From Paraburkholderia ginsengisoli NBRC 100965 (GTDB taxonomy: Bacteria; Pseudomonadota; Gammaproteobacteria; Burkholderiales; Burkholderiaceae), in assembly GCF_000739735.1 (NCBI RefSeq), contig NZ_BBJF01000005.1:310001-374000 (forward strand): DNA of 64,000 nucleotides, written 5' to 3'. Shown one piece after another: positions 44,921 to 53,148 of the stretch. The notes under the pieces are model-generated. The model searched no databases. It saw nothing but the letters and a program-made list of their open reading frames with translations, and was not told where the DNA came from. How positions within the stretch are numbered: the stretch's first letter is position 1; every line of letters starts with the position of its first letter. Position numbers and translations under genes: made by a program.

Positions 44921-45775
44921 ATGCCAGACAGTTTCGACCAGCTCGCCGCCCTGATCCGGGCGCGCTTCTCCGAACTGAGTCCGCAGTTCCAGATGGGAGC
45001 AGGTTTCCTGCTCGATCATCCCGACGAGGTCGCGGTCTCGTCGATGCGCAAAGTCGCCGAGCGCGCTCAGGTGCAACCCGCTTCGCTGGTGCGCCTGTCG
45101 CAGCAACTCGGTTTTCCTGGCTGGAACGAATTGCGCAACCTGTTCGTCGCGCGCGTGCGCACGCGGCCCGAGCCGCTCACGAGCCGCGCGCGTTCGCTGG
45201 TCAAATCGAAAGATGCGCTGGCGAACGATCTGCTGATCGCGCAACAGCACAATCTCGACGTCACCGCCGCGCATAACGGTCGCGTGATCGTCGAGGCTGC
45301 GCGGCTGTTGCGACGCGCGCCGCACGTGCACGTGGCGGGCTTTCGCTCCTGTTACGCCGTGGCATTCGGCCTCGTGTACGGCTATCGGCTGTTCCGGTCG
45401 TCGGTGTCGCTGCTCAACGGCGAGGCCGGCACGCTCGAAATGCAATTGCGTACCGTCGAACGCGACAGCGCGACCATCGTCATCAGCTTCGCGCCGTATT
45501 CGGTCGAAGCGGCGCGCGTGGCTGAAGCCGCGCTGGAAAAGGGCAGCAAGCTGATCGCGATCACCGACAGTGCGGTCTCGCCGATCGCGCTGAACGCCGA
45601 CAAGGTGCTGATTTTTTCGCACGAGAGCCCGTCATTTTTTCCGTCGCTGGTGGCGGCCACCGCGATTGCGGAATCGCTGGTCGCGCATCTGCTCGCACTC
45701 GAAGGCGCGGGCGCCGTCGACCAGCTCGCGATTGCCGAGCAATCCTTGCACGCGAAGGGCGCATACGTGCCCTGA
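44921..45775 (+). CDS. MurR/RpiR-family transcriptional regulator (HTH plus SIS)
   Basis: 284 residues. N-terminal HTH_6 (about 20-75: LDHPDEVAVSSMRKVAERAQ, VQPASLVRLSQQLGFPGWNE) and a C-terminal SIS sugar-phosphate/aldose-ketose isomerase-like sensor (about 125-255: RAPHVHVAGFRSCYAVAFGL, ATIVISFAPYSVEAARVAEA, SKLIAITDSAVSPIALNADK). RpiR proteins usually sense phosphosugars, though several respond to amino-acid metabolites. It is immediately upstream of, and shares a promoter motif with, the C45/aminotransferase/CMD operon, so it is the probable local repressor. Confidence 0.9.
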   Translation: MPDSFDQLAALIRARFSELSPQFQMGAGFLLDHPDEVAVSSMRKVAERAQVQPASLVRLSQQLGFPGWNELRNLFVARVRTRPEPLTSRARSLVKSKDALANDLLIAQQHNLDVTAAHNGRVIVEAARLLRRAPHVHVAGFRSCYAVAFGLVYGYRLFRSSVSLLNGEAGTLEMQLRTVERDSATIVISFAPYSVEAARVAEAALEKGSKLIAITDSAVSPIALNADKVLIFSHESPSFFPSLVAATAIAESLVAHLLALEGAGAVDQLAIAEQSLHAKGAYVP

Positions 45776-45850
45776 GCGCTTCCATCTGAATCGAACGACG
45801 CCGGTCTTGCGCGAAGCAGGACCGCTCCATCCGGATCCGTGTCGTCCCGT

Positions 45851-45880
45851 TTGACAACAAATGTTGTTTTAAAGTATAAA
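45851..45880 (+). promoter_or_regulatory. Near-consensus promoter with overlapping operator, C45 acylase operon
   Basis: TTGACA (45851-45856) and TATAAA (45875-45880) are separated by 18 bases. TGACAACAAATGTT (45852-45865) overlaps the -35 and, with the following GT, forms a near-palindrome ACAACA-AATG-TTGT. The same 14-mer occurs inverted in the rpiR promoter. Transcription would start near 45887, giving a leader of about 15 bases. Confidence 0.75.
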
Positions 45881-45901
45881 TGTGTACCGATTGTTGAATG
45901 A

Positions 45902-46969
45902 GTGCGAGCCGTGACTTCGAAGCAGGGGTTGAGTCTTTTTCAGGTGAGCGGGGAGCCGTATGAGATCGGCTATCGGCTGGGTGAAATCGCGCGGCCGGTG
46001 TTCGCTGATTACATGGAGCAGAGCCGCGCGTGGTGTGCGGTACGGCAGTGGCGTGGCGAGCCGTTCGTGCAGGCGCTGCGCGATGCGGCGCGCGCCTATT
46101 ACCCGGCGCTGATCGCCGAACTCGACGGCATGGCAGCGGGGCTCGGCTGGTCCGCCGAAGATGCGTTTCTGTGGAACTGCCGCGGCGAACTGATTCATCA
46201 CGCGCCGGATGGCTGCACCACGGTCGCGGCCGTCGAAGGCGCGCGGCGGTTCATCGCGCACAACGAAGACGGCGATCCTTATCTGCGCGCGCGTTGCGCG
46301 CTGGTCGATGTTCGACCGAATGGCAAGCCCGGCTTCGTGAGCTTCTATTACCCCGGATCGTTGCCGGGTCACACCTTCGCCGCGAACCGCGCCGGTGTCG
46401 CACAGGCGATCAATAATTTGCGCATCCGCGCGCCCCGCGTGGGCGTGCCCCGGATGATCCTCGCGCGCGCCGTGCTCGACGCCGGCTCGCTCGATGAAGC
46501 GTTGAACATGCTGCGCGGCGTGCCGGCGGCAAGCGGTTTTCATCACACGCTCGGCGCTGCCGGCGATGCGCGTCTGTTCAGTATCGAAGCGAGCGCGCAG
46601 CGCTGTTCCGTGCAAAGCGTGGCGACGCTTACCGGCCACGCGAATCATATGATCCATCCGGGCTGCGAGGCCGAGGCGCAAATCGTCACGGACTCATCGC
46701 GCGACCGGCAATTGCGGGTCGATGCGTTGCTGCCGGCGCTCGCGAGCCCATTGCAACCCGCCGCGTTGCTCGACGTGTTGCAGGATCGTGCGCCGTCGGG
46801 CTTGCCGATCTATCGCGACGACCCGCTCGACCCCGACGACGAAAACACGCTCGCCACGGCGCTCTTCGAGATCGGCGACGACGGTGTGTCGATGAAGGTT
46901 TACCGCCAGGGGCAGTGCGAATTCGATACCTTCATTGTGCGCTCGTCGTCCGGGCCGGGCGCTGCCTGA
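45902..46969 (+). CDS. C45-family Ntn hydrolase / acyltransferase (AAT-like)
   Basis: 355 residues. The maturation site APDGCTTVAA gives the N-terminal nucleophile Cys105 after self-cleavage, as in acyl-CoA:isopenicillin N acyltransferase and C45 peptidases; EIGYRLGEIARPVFADY, LGWSAEDAFLWNCRGEL and AHNEDGDPYL are further family signatures. Such enzymes hydrolyse or transfer acyl groups on amino acids or peptides. It heads an operon with an aminotransferase and a carboxymuconolactone-type protein, so it may release an acylated amine or amino acid for transamination (inference). Start GTG 45902 is the first codon after an in-frame stop; GTG 45911 is an alternative. Confidence 0.85.
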   Translation: MRAVTSKQGLSLFQVSGEPYEIGYRLGEIARPVFADYMEQSRAWCAVRQWRGEPFVQALRDAARAYYPALIAELDGMAAGLGWSAEDAFLWNCRGELIHHAPDGCTTVAAVEGARRFIAHNEDGDPYLRARCALVDVRPNGKPGFVSFYYPGSLPGHTFAANRAGVAQAINNLRIRAPRVGVPRMILARAVLDAGSLDEALNMLRGVPAASGFHHTLGAAGDARLFSIEASAQRCSVQSVATLTGHANHMIHPGCEAEAQIVTDSSRDRQLRVDALLPALASPLQPAALLDVLQDRAPSGLPIYRDDPLDPDDENTLATALFEIGDDGVSMKVYRQGQCEFDTFIVRSSSGPGAA

Positions 46970-47009
46970 GGGCACCGCTACCGCCGCTACCACCAGGGAA
47001 TAGAAAACC

Positions 47010-48338
47010 ATGTCCACCATTTTCCATTGTTCACCGAAGCAATTGCTGCCAGTCGCCGTCGCGGGCGACGGCATCGAAATCATCGACTCCACCGGCAAGC
47101 GCTACATCGACGCGTCCGGCGGCGCCGCGGTGTCGTGTCTCGGCCACAGCAATCAGCGGGTGATCGACGCCATCAAACGCCAGGCGCAGCAACTCCCGTA
47201 CGCGCACACGTCGTTCTTCACCACCGAGCCTGCCGAGGAACTCGCCGCTCGCCTCGTGGCGAGCGCGCCGGCCGGGCTCGAACACGTGTACTTCGTGTCG
47301 GGCGGCTCGGAGGCGATCGAGGCGGCGCTGAAACTCGCGCGCCAGTATTTCGTCGAGAAGGGCGAGCCGCAGCGCCGGCATTTCATCGCGCGTCGGCAGA
47401 GCTACCACGGCAATACGTTGGGCGCGCTTGCGATCGGCGGCAACGCATGGCGCCGCGAGCCCTTTCTGCCGATCCTGATCGAAGCGCATCACGTGAGCCC
47501 GTGTTACGCGTATCGCGAGCAGCACGCCGGCGAAACCGAAGAAGCGTTCGCACAACGTCTCGCCGATGAACTCGAAGAGAAGATCGTCGAACTCGGCGCC
47601 GACACGGTCGCGGCGTTCGTCGCGGAAACGGTGGTGGGTGCGACCGCGGGCGCGGTGCCGCCGGTGCGCGAGTACTTCCGCAAGATTCGCGCGGTGTGCG
47701 ATCGTTACGGGGTCCTGCTGATTCTCGATGAGATCATGTCGGGCATGGGTCGCACCGGTTTCCTGTACGCATGCGAAGAGGATGGCGTTGCGCCGGATCT
47801 GCTGACCGTCGCGAAGGGGCTCGGCGCCGGCTATCAGCCGATCGGCGCGACGCTGGTGAGCGACCGGATCTACCAGACGATCGTCGGCGGCTCGGGCTTC
47901 TTTCAGCATGGCCATACGTACATCGGCCACGCGACCGCGTGCGCGGCGGCGCTCGAAGTGCAGCGCGTGATCGAAGAAGACCAACTGTTATCGAACGTGC
48001 GGGCGCGCGGCGAGCAGTTACGCGGTGCGCTGCGCGAGCATTACGCGCGGCATCCGCATGTCGGCGACGTGCGCGGGCGCGGGCTGTTCGTCGGGGTCGA
48101 ACTGGTCGGCGACTGCGCGAGCAAAATACCGTTCGACGCCGGGCTGAAACTGCACGCGGCGATCCGGCGTGAAGCGTTCGCGCGTGGACTGATGGTGTAT
48201 CCGATGGGCGGTACCGTCGACGGCAAGATCGGCGATCATGTGCTGCTGGCGCCGCCGTTCATCTGCACCGAGCGCGACATCGACGAGATCGTCAGCCGGC
48301 TCACCGACGCGATCGACGGCGCGTTGTCCGCCGTCTGA
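47010..48338 (+). CDS. Class III (omega-amino acid type) PLP-dependent aminotransferase
   Basis: 442 residues. Class III signatures: SGGAAVSCLGHSNQRVIDAI, YFVSGGSEAIEAALKLARQY, ILDEIMSGMGRTGFLYACEE and the PLP-binding Lys269 in DLLTVAKGLGAGYQPIGA. Length and the closing KIGDHVLLAPPFICTERDID match omega-amino acid / putrescine-like transaminases. It sits 40 bases after the C45 gene and 32 before the next gene, in the RpiR-controlled operon. The amine donor is not deducible from sequence. Confidence 0.9.
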   Translation: MSTIFHCSPKQLLPVAVAGDGIEIIDSTGKRYIDASGGAAVSCLGHSNQRVIDAIKRQAQQLPYAHTSFFTTEPAEELAARLVASAPAGLEHVYFVSGGSEAIEAALKLARQYFVEKGEPQRRHFIARRQSYHGNTLGALAIGGNAWRREPFLPILIEAHHVSPCYAYREQHAGETEEAFAQRLADELEEKIVELGADTVAAFVAETVVGATAGAVPPVREYFRKIRAVCDRYGVLLILDEIMSGMGRTGFLYACEEDGVAPDLLTVAKGLGAGYQPIGATLVSDRIYQTIVGGSGFFQHGHTYIGHATACAAALEVQRVIEEDQLLSNVRARGEQLRGALREHYARHPHVGDVRGRGLFVGVELVGDCASKIPFDAGLKLHAAIRREAFARGLMVYPMGGTVDGKIGDHVLLAPPFICTERDIDEIVSRLTDAIDGALSAV

Positions 48339-48370
48339 ACTTTGCAACCACGCCGCCACCTGCGAGAACC

Positions 48371-48928
48371 ATGATGACCGAGCGTTTGCCTCACTTCGAC
48401 CTGTCCGCCGCCACGCCCGAACAGAAAGCCGTGCTGGACGAAATTCTGTCCGGCCCGCGCGGCAATCTGAACGGGCCGTTTCTCGGCTGGATTCATAGCC
48501 CGGAATTGGCACAGCAGGCGCAACGCCTGGGCGCGTTTTGCCGCTATCGGACCGGCTTGCCACTGCGTCTGTCGGAGCTGGCGATTCTGGTGACCGCGGC
48601 ACGCTGGCAGGCGCAGGCCGAGTGGTATATCCACTATCCGATTGCGCTCGAGGCGGGCGTGGCCGAAGCGGATGCCGAGGCGATCCGTCAGGGCCGCCGC
48701 CCGAATTTCGCCGATGCCGACGACGCGCTGATTCACGACTTCGCGAGCGAGCTCTATGACACGAAGCGGGTGCCGGACGCGCTGTATGCGCAGGCGGTCG
48801 ACCGCTTCGGGCATCAGATGGTGATCAACCTGGTGGGCCTGCTCGGCTACTACGCATTGGTGGCGATGACGCTGAACGTGTTCGGCATGCGGGCGCTCGG
48901 GCAGGAAAGTCTGCCGTTCGCCGAGTAG
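48371..48928 (+). CDS. Carboxymuconolactone decarboxylase-family protein (no CxxC)
   Basis: 185 residues, all-helical. PLRLSELAILVTAARWQAQA followed by EWYIHYPIALEAGVAEADAE is the CMD/AhpD-type core, but the peroxidase CxxC motif is replaced by aromatic residues, so alkylhydroperoxidase activity is not expected. FGHQMVINLVGLLGYYALVA follows. Proteins of this branch often act on small unsaturated or cyclic acids or have unknown roles. Third gene of the C45/aminotransferase operon. The ATG-ATG pair at 48371 leaves the exact start ambiguous by one codon. Confidence 0.85.
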   Translation: MMTERLPHFDLSAATPEQKAVLDEILSGPRGNLNGPFLGWIHSPELAQQAQRLGAFCRYRTGLPLRLSELAILVTAARWQAQAEWYIHYPIALEAGVAEADAEAIRQGRRPNFADADDALIHDFASELYDTKRVPDALYAQAVDRFGHQMVINLVGLLGYYALVAMTLNVFGMRALGQESLPFAE

Positions 48929-48976
48929 CGGACCGGGGCGATAGCGCACGCTTCGTCCCACACGCAATGCACAAAA

Positions 48977-49015
48977 GAAGCGCCCCAGTTGCGAACTTCG
49001 CAACTGGGGCGCTTC
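48977..49015. terminator. Strong bidirectional hairpin terminator
   Basis: A perfect 18-bp stem with a 3-base loop (GAAGCGCCCCAGTTGCGA and its complement). On the minus strand it is followed by TTTTG, on the plus strand by CGTCT. It closes the C45 operon 49 bases after its last stop, and it is the better terminator for minus-strand transcription. Confidence 0.85.
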
Positions 49016-49080
49016 CGTCTACCGCTGCGACATCACCTGCATTTCACAGCTTACTGCTGCCGACCGCGCGGCTCTGCGGC

Positions 49081-49185
49081 TTACTGCCCGCGATAGATCG
49101 AAAACAGACGCTGCTGCACCGTGGAGGGCGCACCCGCTGCCGACGAGCCCCCCATCGCGCCGCTGACGTCCTGCGAACCTTCCAT
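49081..49185 (-). CDS. Possible small protein upstream of the terminator hairpin
   Basis: A 34-codon minus-strand frame reading MEGSQDVSGAMGG and ending TVQQRLFSIYRGQ. Its stop is 66 bases before a hairpin whose T-run points in the same direction, which suggests that a minus-strand transcript exists here. There is no good ribosome site, and the frame is closed by a stop just upstream of the Met, so it may instead be part of a small RNA. Low confidence. Confidence 0.35.
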   Translation of the reverse strand: MEGSQDVSGAMGGSSAAGAPSTVQQRLFSIYRGQ

Positions 49186-49432
49186 TGACGCAAGCGTGGA
49201 TCGTCACGACGCCGGCACGCGGAAGCGCCTATGATGAGGTTCGGTCCACGCCCGCGCCTGCAGCGCCGCGCGACATGCCCCAGGACGTTCCCTACGGGAC
49301 GCCGTGAAAGGAAGCCTCCGAGCAGGAGGCTCGCGACCGATGCCTGAACCGCGAACATCCGGGCGAGACCGTCGCGGCGGGCATCATCTTCGGTCGGGAC
49401 GCGCGCGAAGCAGGGCACAACAGGAGAGAGCA

Positions 49433-49858
49433 ATGAAGCGCAAGGCATCAGCAGTCTGGCAAGGCGGCCTGCAAGACGGTAAAGGCTCGATTTCCACCGA
49501 CAGCGGCGTCCTCAAGGAGACCCAATACTCGTTTTCGACGCGCTTCGCCGATGGCATCGGCACGAATCCGGAAGAGCTGATTGCGGCTGCGCACGCGGGT
49601 TGTTTCTCGATGGCGTTGTCGGCGGAACTGGGCAAGGCCGGCATCACACCCGAGCGCATCGGCACGACCGCGACCGTCACGCTCGACAAGGACGGCGGTG
49701 GCTTCTCGATCACCGCCGTGCATCTCGACGTGGCCGTGAAAATTCCGGGTGGCGACAAAGCCGCGTTCGACAAGGCCACCGCGGACGCGAAGGCGGGTTG
49801 TCCGGTCTCCAAGGTCCTGAACGCGACGATCACGATGGATGCAAAGCTGGAAACCTGA
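49433..49858 (+). CDS. osmC: OsmC/Ohr-family peroxiredoxin-like protein
   Basis: 141 residues. MKRKASAVWQGGLQDGKGSI, then GTNPEELIAAAHAGCFSMAL with the peroxidatic Cys57 and AKAGCPVSKVLNA with the resolving Cys123, the paired cysteines of OsmC. It reduces organic hydroperoxides at the expense of a dithiol. Length and motif order match OsmC rather than Ohr. CAGGAGAGAG precedes the ATG. A strong terminator follows at 49893, so it is monocistronic. Confidence 0.93.
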   Translation: MKRKASAVWQGGLQDGKGSISTDSGVLKETQYSFSTRFADGIGTNPEELIAAAHAGCFSMALSAELGKAGITPERIGTTATVTLDKDGGGFSITAVHLDVAVKIPGGDKAAFDKATADAKAGCPVSKVLNATITMDAKLET

Positions 49859-49892
49859 GTTCGCACCGTTTCAAGGCGGTCGTCACGCGATG

Positions 49893-49933
49893 AAGCCGGC
49901 GAGAGGGAGTGGGAACCTCTCGCCGGCTTTTTT
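49893..49933 (+). terminator. Rho-independent terminator of osmC
   Basis: AAGCCGGCGAGAGG pairs with CCTCTCGCCGGCTT (49916-49929) around a 9-base loop, with a T-run completing the stem end, 35 bases after the osmC stop. Confidence 0.9.
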
Positions 49934-49999
49934 GCACGCCGTCTGGCGTTGATGGGTGATCCCCGTCGCCGATGCCTACGAAAACCCGTCCTTGATTTG

Positions 50000-50026
50000 T
50001 TGAACGGTTGGTCATAATATCCAACC
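50000..50026 (+). promoter_or_regulatory. TetR operator and near-leaderless promoter
   Basis: GGTTGG (50006-50011) and CCAACC (50021-50026) form an inverted repeat with a 9-base spacer containing CATAAT (-10-like, 50013-50018). It ends one base before the regulator's ATG at 50028, so the message would be almost leaderless and the operator would cover the promoter: autorepression. Confidence 0.65.
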
Positions 50027-50027
50027 T

Positions 50028-50666
50028 ATGAAGCAATCAGGCCATCCGAAGCAATCCGCGAAAAAAGCCGGCGACGTGTGTTCGCGCGGCCGGCCTCGCG
50101 AGTTCGACACGAACACGGTGCTGACGAGCGCAAGCCAGGTTTTCTGGAACCACGGCTACCATGCGACGTCGATCGACGACCTGTGCAAAGCCACCGGCCT
50201 GTTGCGCGGCAGCCTGTACGGCGTCTTTGGCGACAAGCACGGCATCATGCTCGCCGCGCTCGATCACTACGCGGAAGGCTCCGTGGCGCGACTCGCCGAG
50301 CGGCTGAACGCGCCGGTGCCGCCGGAAGAAGCGCTGCGCAACGCGCTGCTGCATTACGCGCGGGTCGCGTGCGCGCTGACCGGCGAGCGCAGCTGCTTCA
50401 TCACCAACACCACGCTCGAGATGCAGCCGGGCGACGAAGAACTGCGCACCCGCGTCGCCGCGATCCAGCGCCGCATGGCGACGTTGCTGGCGGCGTCGGT
50501 TATCCGCGGCCAGGCGAGCGGCGCGTTCAATTCGACGCTCGACGAAAAAGCCGTCGGCGATTTCCTGCTGTGCGTGATGCAAGGTCTGCGAGTATTGGGG
50601 CGGGTCGCCCACAAGGAAGACGCGCTAAGCGGAATAGTGGACGTCGCGATGCGCGCGCTCGTCTAA
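50028..50666 (+). CDS. TetR-family transcriptional repressor
   Basis: 212 residues. N-terminal HTH: GRPREFDTNTVLTSASQVFW, NHGYHATSIDDLCKATGLLR, GSLYGVFGDKHGIMLAALDH, typical of the YcdC/TetR class with a basic N-terminal tail (KQSGHPKQSAKKAG). The C-terminal ligand domain contains ERSCFITNTTLEMQPGDEEL, as in TetR proteins that respond to small aromatics or drugs. It precedes a DHA2 exporter by 30 bases on the same strand, so it is most likely that exporter's repressor. Confidence 0.9.
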   Translation: MKQSGHPKQSAKKAGDVCSRGRPREFDTNTVLTSASQVFWNHGYHATSIDDLCKATGLLRGSLYGVFGDKHGIMLAALDHYAEGSVARLAERLNAPVPPEEALRNALLHYARVACALTGERSCFITNTTLEMQPGDEELRTRVAAIQRRMATLLAASVIRGQASGAFNSTLDEKAVGDFLLCVMQGLRVLGRVAHKEDALSGIVDVAMRALV

Positions 50667-50696
50667 TTTTTTTGCGGAATTTTTGAACGTTCAGTC

Positions 50697-52262
50697 ATGA
50701 ATAGCGAAGCGATCAAGTCCGCTCCGGCGGCACTCGTTGGACCCGCCGGCGCCGCCGCGCGCGCGGTGACCTGTCCGGGGACGGTGGCCGCCGGCATCGC
50801 CGCGACGGCGGCGGTAGTGGAAAAAGCCGCGCAAAAGACCGTGCCGCGCTTCGAGCGCCAGGGGCTCGCGCTGGCCGTGCTGTTCGTCGGCGCTTTCCTT
50901 GCGCCGCTCGACTATTTCATCGTCAACCTCGCGCTGCCGTCGATTCATTCCGGTCTGAACGCCACCGATGCGCAATTGCAGCTCGTGGTATCGGCCTACG
51001 CGTCGGCGTACGCGGTGTTGCTGATCACCGGCGGGCGACTGGGCGATCTGTACGGCCGCCGCCGAATATTCATGACGGGGATGGCGGCGTTCGTGGTCGC
51101 GTCGGCGTTATGCGGTTTCGCGACCAGCGGCCAGATGCTGGTGATCGCGCGGATCGTGCAGGGGATCGCGGCCGCGGTGATGGCGCCGCAGGTGCTCGCG
51201 ACCATTCGTGCGGTCGTGCCGCTGCATCAGCAGACCAAGGTAATGAGCCTGTACGGTTTCGTGTTCGGCCTTTCGTCGATCGTCGGGCAACTGGGCGGCG
51301 GCGCGCTGATCACGTATCACCCGTTCGGCCTCGACTGGCGCATCATCTTCCTGATCAACATTCCGATCGGGATCGCGGCGTTTATCGGCACATGGAAGTT
51401 CGTGCCGGAGAATCAGCCGGGCACGCGCACCGGCATCGATCTGAAGGGTGTCGCGCTGCTGTCCGCGGTGCTGCTGCTGGTCATCTACCCGATGACGCAC
51501 GGCCGCGAGGCCGGCTGGCCCGTCTGGACCTTCGCAATGTTCGCGCTCGCGGTCCCCGCGCTCGCGTTGTTCATCGCGACCGAGCGGCGCGTGGAGCGCG
51601 CCGGCGGCCATCCGCTGGTGGACCTGCAGTTATTCCGCAACCGCGCGTTCGCGCTGGGTCTCGTGCTAGCGTTCCTGTTTTACTGCAACAGCGCGTTCTT
51701 CCTCACTTACGGGATTTACCTGCAGACCGGCCTGCACTGGACGCCGCTCGCGTCGGGCCTCGCGATCATGCCGTTCGCGCTCGGCTTCGTGGTCGGGCCG
51801 CTGACATCGCCAACGGTGGTCAAGCGCATAGGCGCACACGTGCTGACGCTCGGCTTTTCGATGATGACGGTCGGCTTCACGCTGACCGGCTGGTCGGCGA
51901 CACAAGCGGCCACGCCGGATCTGCTGTTCTACGGCGGACTGGTGTGCGCGGGCGTCGGTCACGGCTTGCTGTTGCCGTCGATCATGCGCATCGTGCTGCT
52001 CGAAGTCGTGCCCGAGAAGGCGGGGCTCGCGTCGGGCGTGGTGTCGTCGACGCTGCAGATCGGCTCGGCGTTCGGCACGGCGGCGATCAGCGGGGCGTTC
52101 TTCGGCGCGATCGGCGGCAGCGCGGCGCCCGCTGCGTACGCACACGGATTTCAGATCAGCCTCGCGATCAACGCGCTGCTGATGTTCGCCTGCATTGGTT
52201 TGAGCGTGATGCTCGTGCGCCATCAGCAAATGGCGCTGCGGCGTACCGCGCAACCGGCCTGA
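50697..52262 (+). CDS. DHA2-family MFS multidrug exporter
   Basis: 521 residues, 14 membrane helices. FVGAFLAPLDYFIVNLALPS (helix 1), TGGRLGDLYGRRRIFMTGMA (motif A), VMAPQVLATIRAVVPLHQQT, GQLGGGALITYHPFGLDWRI (motif C-like) and a late GSAFGTAAISGAFFGAIGG helix. It follows the TetR gene directly and should be induced with it. The N-terminal 60 residues are Ala/Pro-rich and non-membrane. Substrates unknown. Confidence 0.9.
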   Translation: MNSEAIKSAPAALVGPAGAAARAVTCPGTVAAGIAATAAVVEKAAQKTVPRFERQGLALAVLFVGAFLAPLDYFIVNLALPSIHSGLNATDAQLQLVVSAYASAYAVLLITGGRLGDLYGRRRIFMTGMAAFVVASALCGFATSGQMLVIARIVQGIAAAVMAPQVLATIRAVVPLHQQTKVMSLYGFVFGLSSIVGQLGGGALITYHPFGLDWRIIFLINIPIGIAAFIGTWKFVPENQPGTRTGIDLKGVALLSAVLLLVIYPMTHGREAGWPVWTFAMFALAVPALALFIATERRVERAGGHPLVDLQLFRNRAFALGLVLAFLFYCNSAFFLTYGIYLQTGLHWTPLASGLAIMPFALGFVVGPLTSPTVVKRIGAHVLTLGFSMMTVGFTLTGWSATQAATPDLLFYGGLVCAGVGHGLLLPSIMRIVLLEVVPEKAGLASGVVSSTLQIGSAFGTAAISGAFFGAIGGSAAPAAYAHGFQISLAINALLMFACIGLSVMLVRHQQMALRRTAQPA

Positions 52263-52736
52263 AAATCCGCTTCCGGAAATCGTTTTCAACCGGTGGGTTA
52301 CCGGCATTATTGTGCACGTTTAAACAAAGGCATAAATAAAGGCCGCGTATATTTACCGATGAGTTGTCCGTTTACAGGTAACCTGCATTTACCGTAAATG
52401 CTGCACGGCATTGCGTCACCGCTTAGATATGAGGAATGCCGGCCGCATTTTCTAAGCGAGCCGAGTTAGCCCCGCAGTAAATGGTGCCATCGTGCACTGC
52501 CGCATGGGAGGCGGCTTCGCGCGATGTTCAGGGATTTTCCTGGTTTCAAACGGTGTACGTCGCGACGGGAAGGACATTCCAGGGACGCTGAAAACGGTAT
52601 CAATAAAAAGCACTTGCCGCGATTAATTTCGATTGTTAATCTTGGCACACTTTAGAGTCTTCCCTCAGTAGGTCTAATGTCGAGAATCCCGGCGCAATGA
52701 CTTAATCACGCTCAACGGTTCCGTAGGGGAAATAAA
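52263..52736. other. AT-rich intergenic region with small palindromes
   Basis: About 470 bases between the exporter and the DUF2158 gene. It contains GCATTTA-CCG-TAAATGC (52385-52401, 7-bp arms) and related TTTAC/GTAAA iterations at 52355-52400, which look like a regulator-binding cluster. No gene was recognised; the last 60 bases should hold the DUF2158 promoter. Confidence 0.5.
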
Positions 52737-53009
52737 ATGCTAACCGCTACCATTGACGCACTCCCGACACCGCCATCCGCGAGTTTCAACGTGGGCGATG
52801 TCGTGACGTTGAAGGACGGGGGTCCACGCATGACCGTGACCTATTCGGGTCCGGTTGCGCTGAACCCCGGCGACTGGCTCATCTGCGAGTGGTTCGACGA
52901 ACACGGCGAACTGCGTCGCGAGATGTTCGCGCCCGCGAACGTCCGCGCCGAGCCCCGGTCGATTCCGGCCGGCTCTGTGCGCTGGCACCGGATGGGCCGC
53001 GCGGCCTGA
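52737..53009 (+). CDS. DUF2158 (YodC-like) small protein
   Basis: 90 residues. SFNVGDVVTLKDGGPRMTVT followed by VALNPGDWLICEWFDEHGEL and REMFAPANVRA is the YodC/DUF2158 pattern (F-x-x-GDVVxLKSGGPxMTV...CxWF). The family is small, cytosolic and uncharacterised. GGGGAAATAAA precedes the ATG. It stands alone, followed by a convergent membrane-protein gene. Confidence 0.88.
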   Translation: MLTATIDALPTPPSASFNVGDVVTLKDGGPRMTVTYSGPVALNPGDWLICEWFDEHGELRREMFAPANVRAEPRSIPAGSVRWHRMGRAA

Positions 53010-53148
53010 TTCCAATTCGAGTTGAATGACCGGGCGGCGGGTGATCCGGCCGCCGCTTTGGTTACTTTGGTTATCCGGATCCTTCCGGCCGCTTTTCAGG
53101 CCACTTCGCCGTTCTTCTGTCAGGCGCAGGCCGAGCGCGTCGACAGAT

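Larger units (their letters stand above)
48929..49432. other. Intergenic region between the CMD-type gene and osmC
   Basis: Contains the hairpin terminator and the small minus-strand frame listed separately. From 49200 to 49432 it is GC-rich and has no recognisable gene; the osmC promoter should lie in the last 100 bases. Confidence 0.5.
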
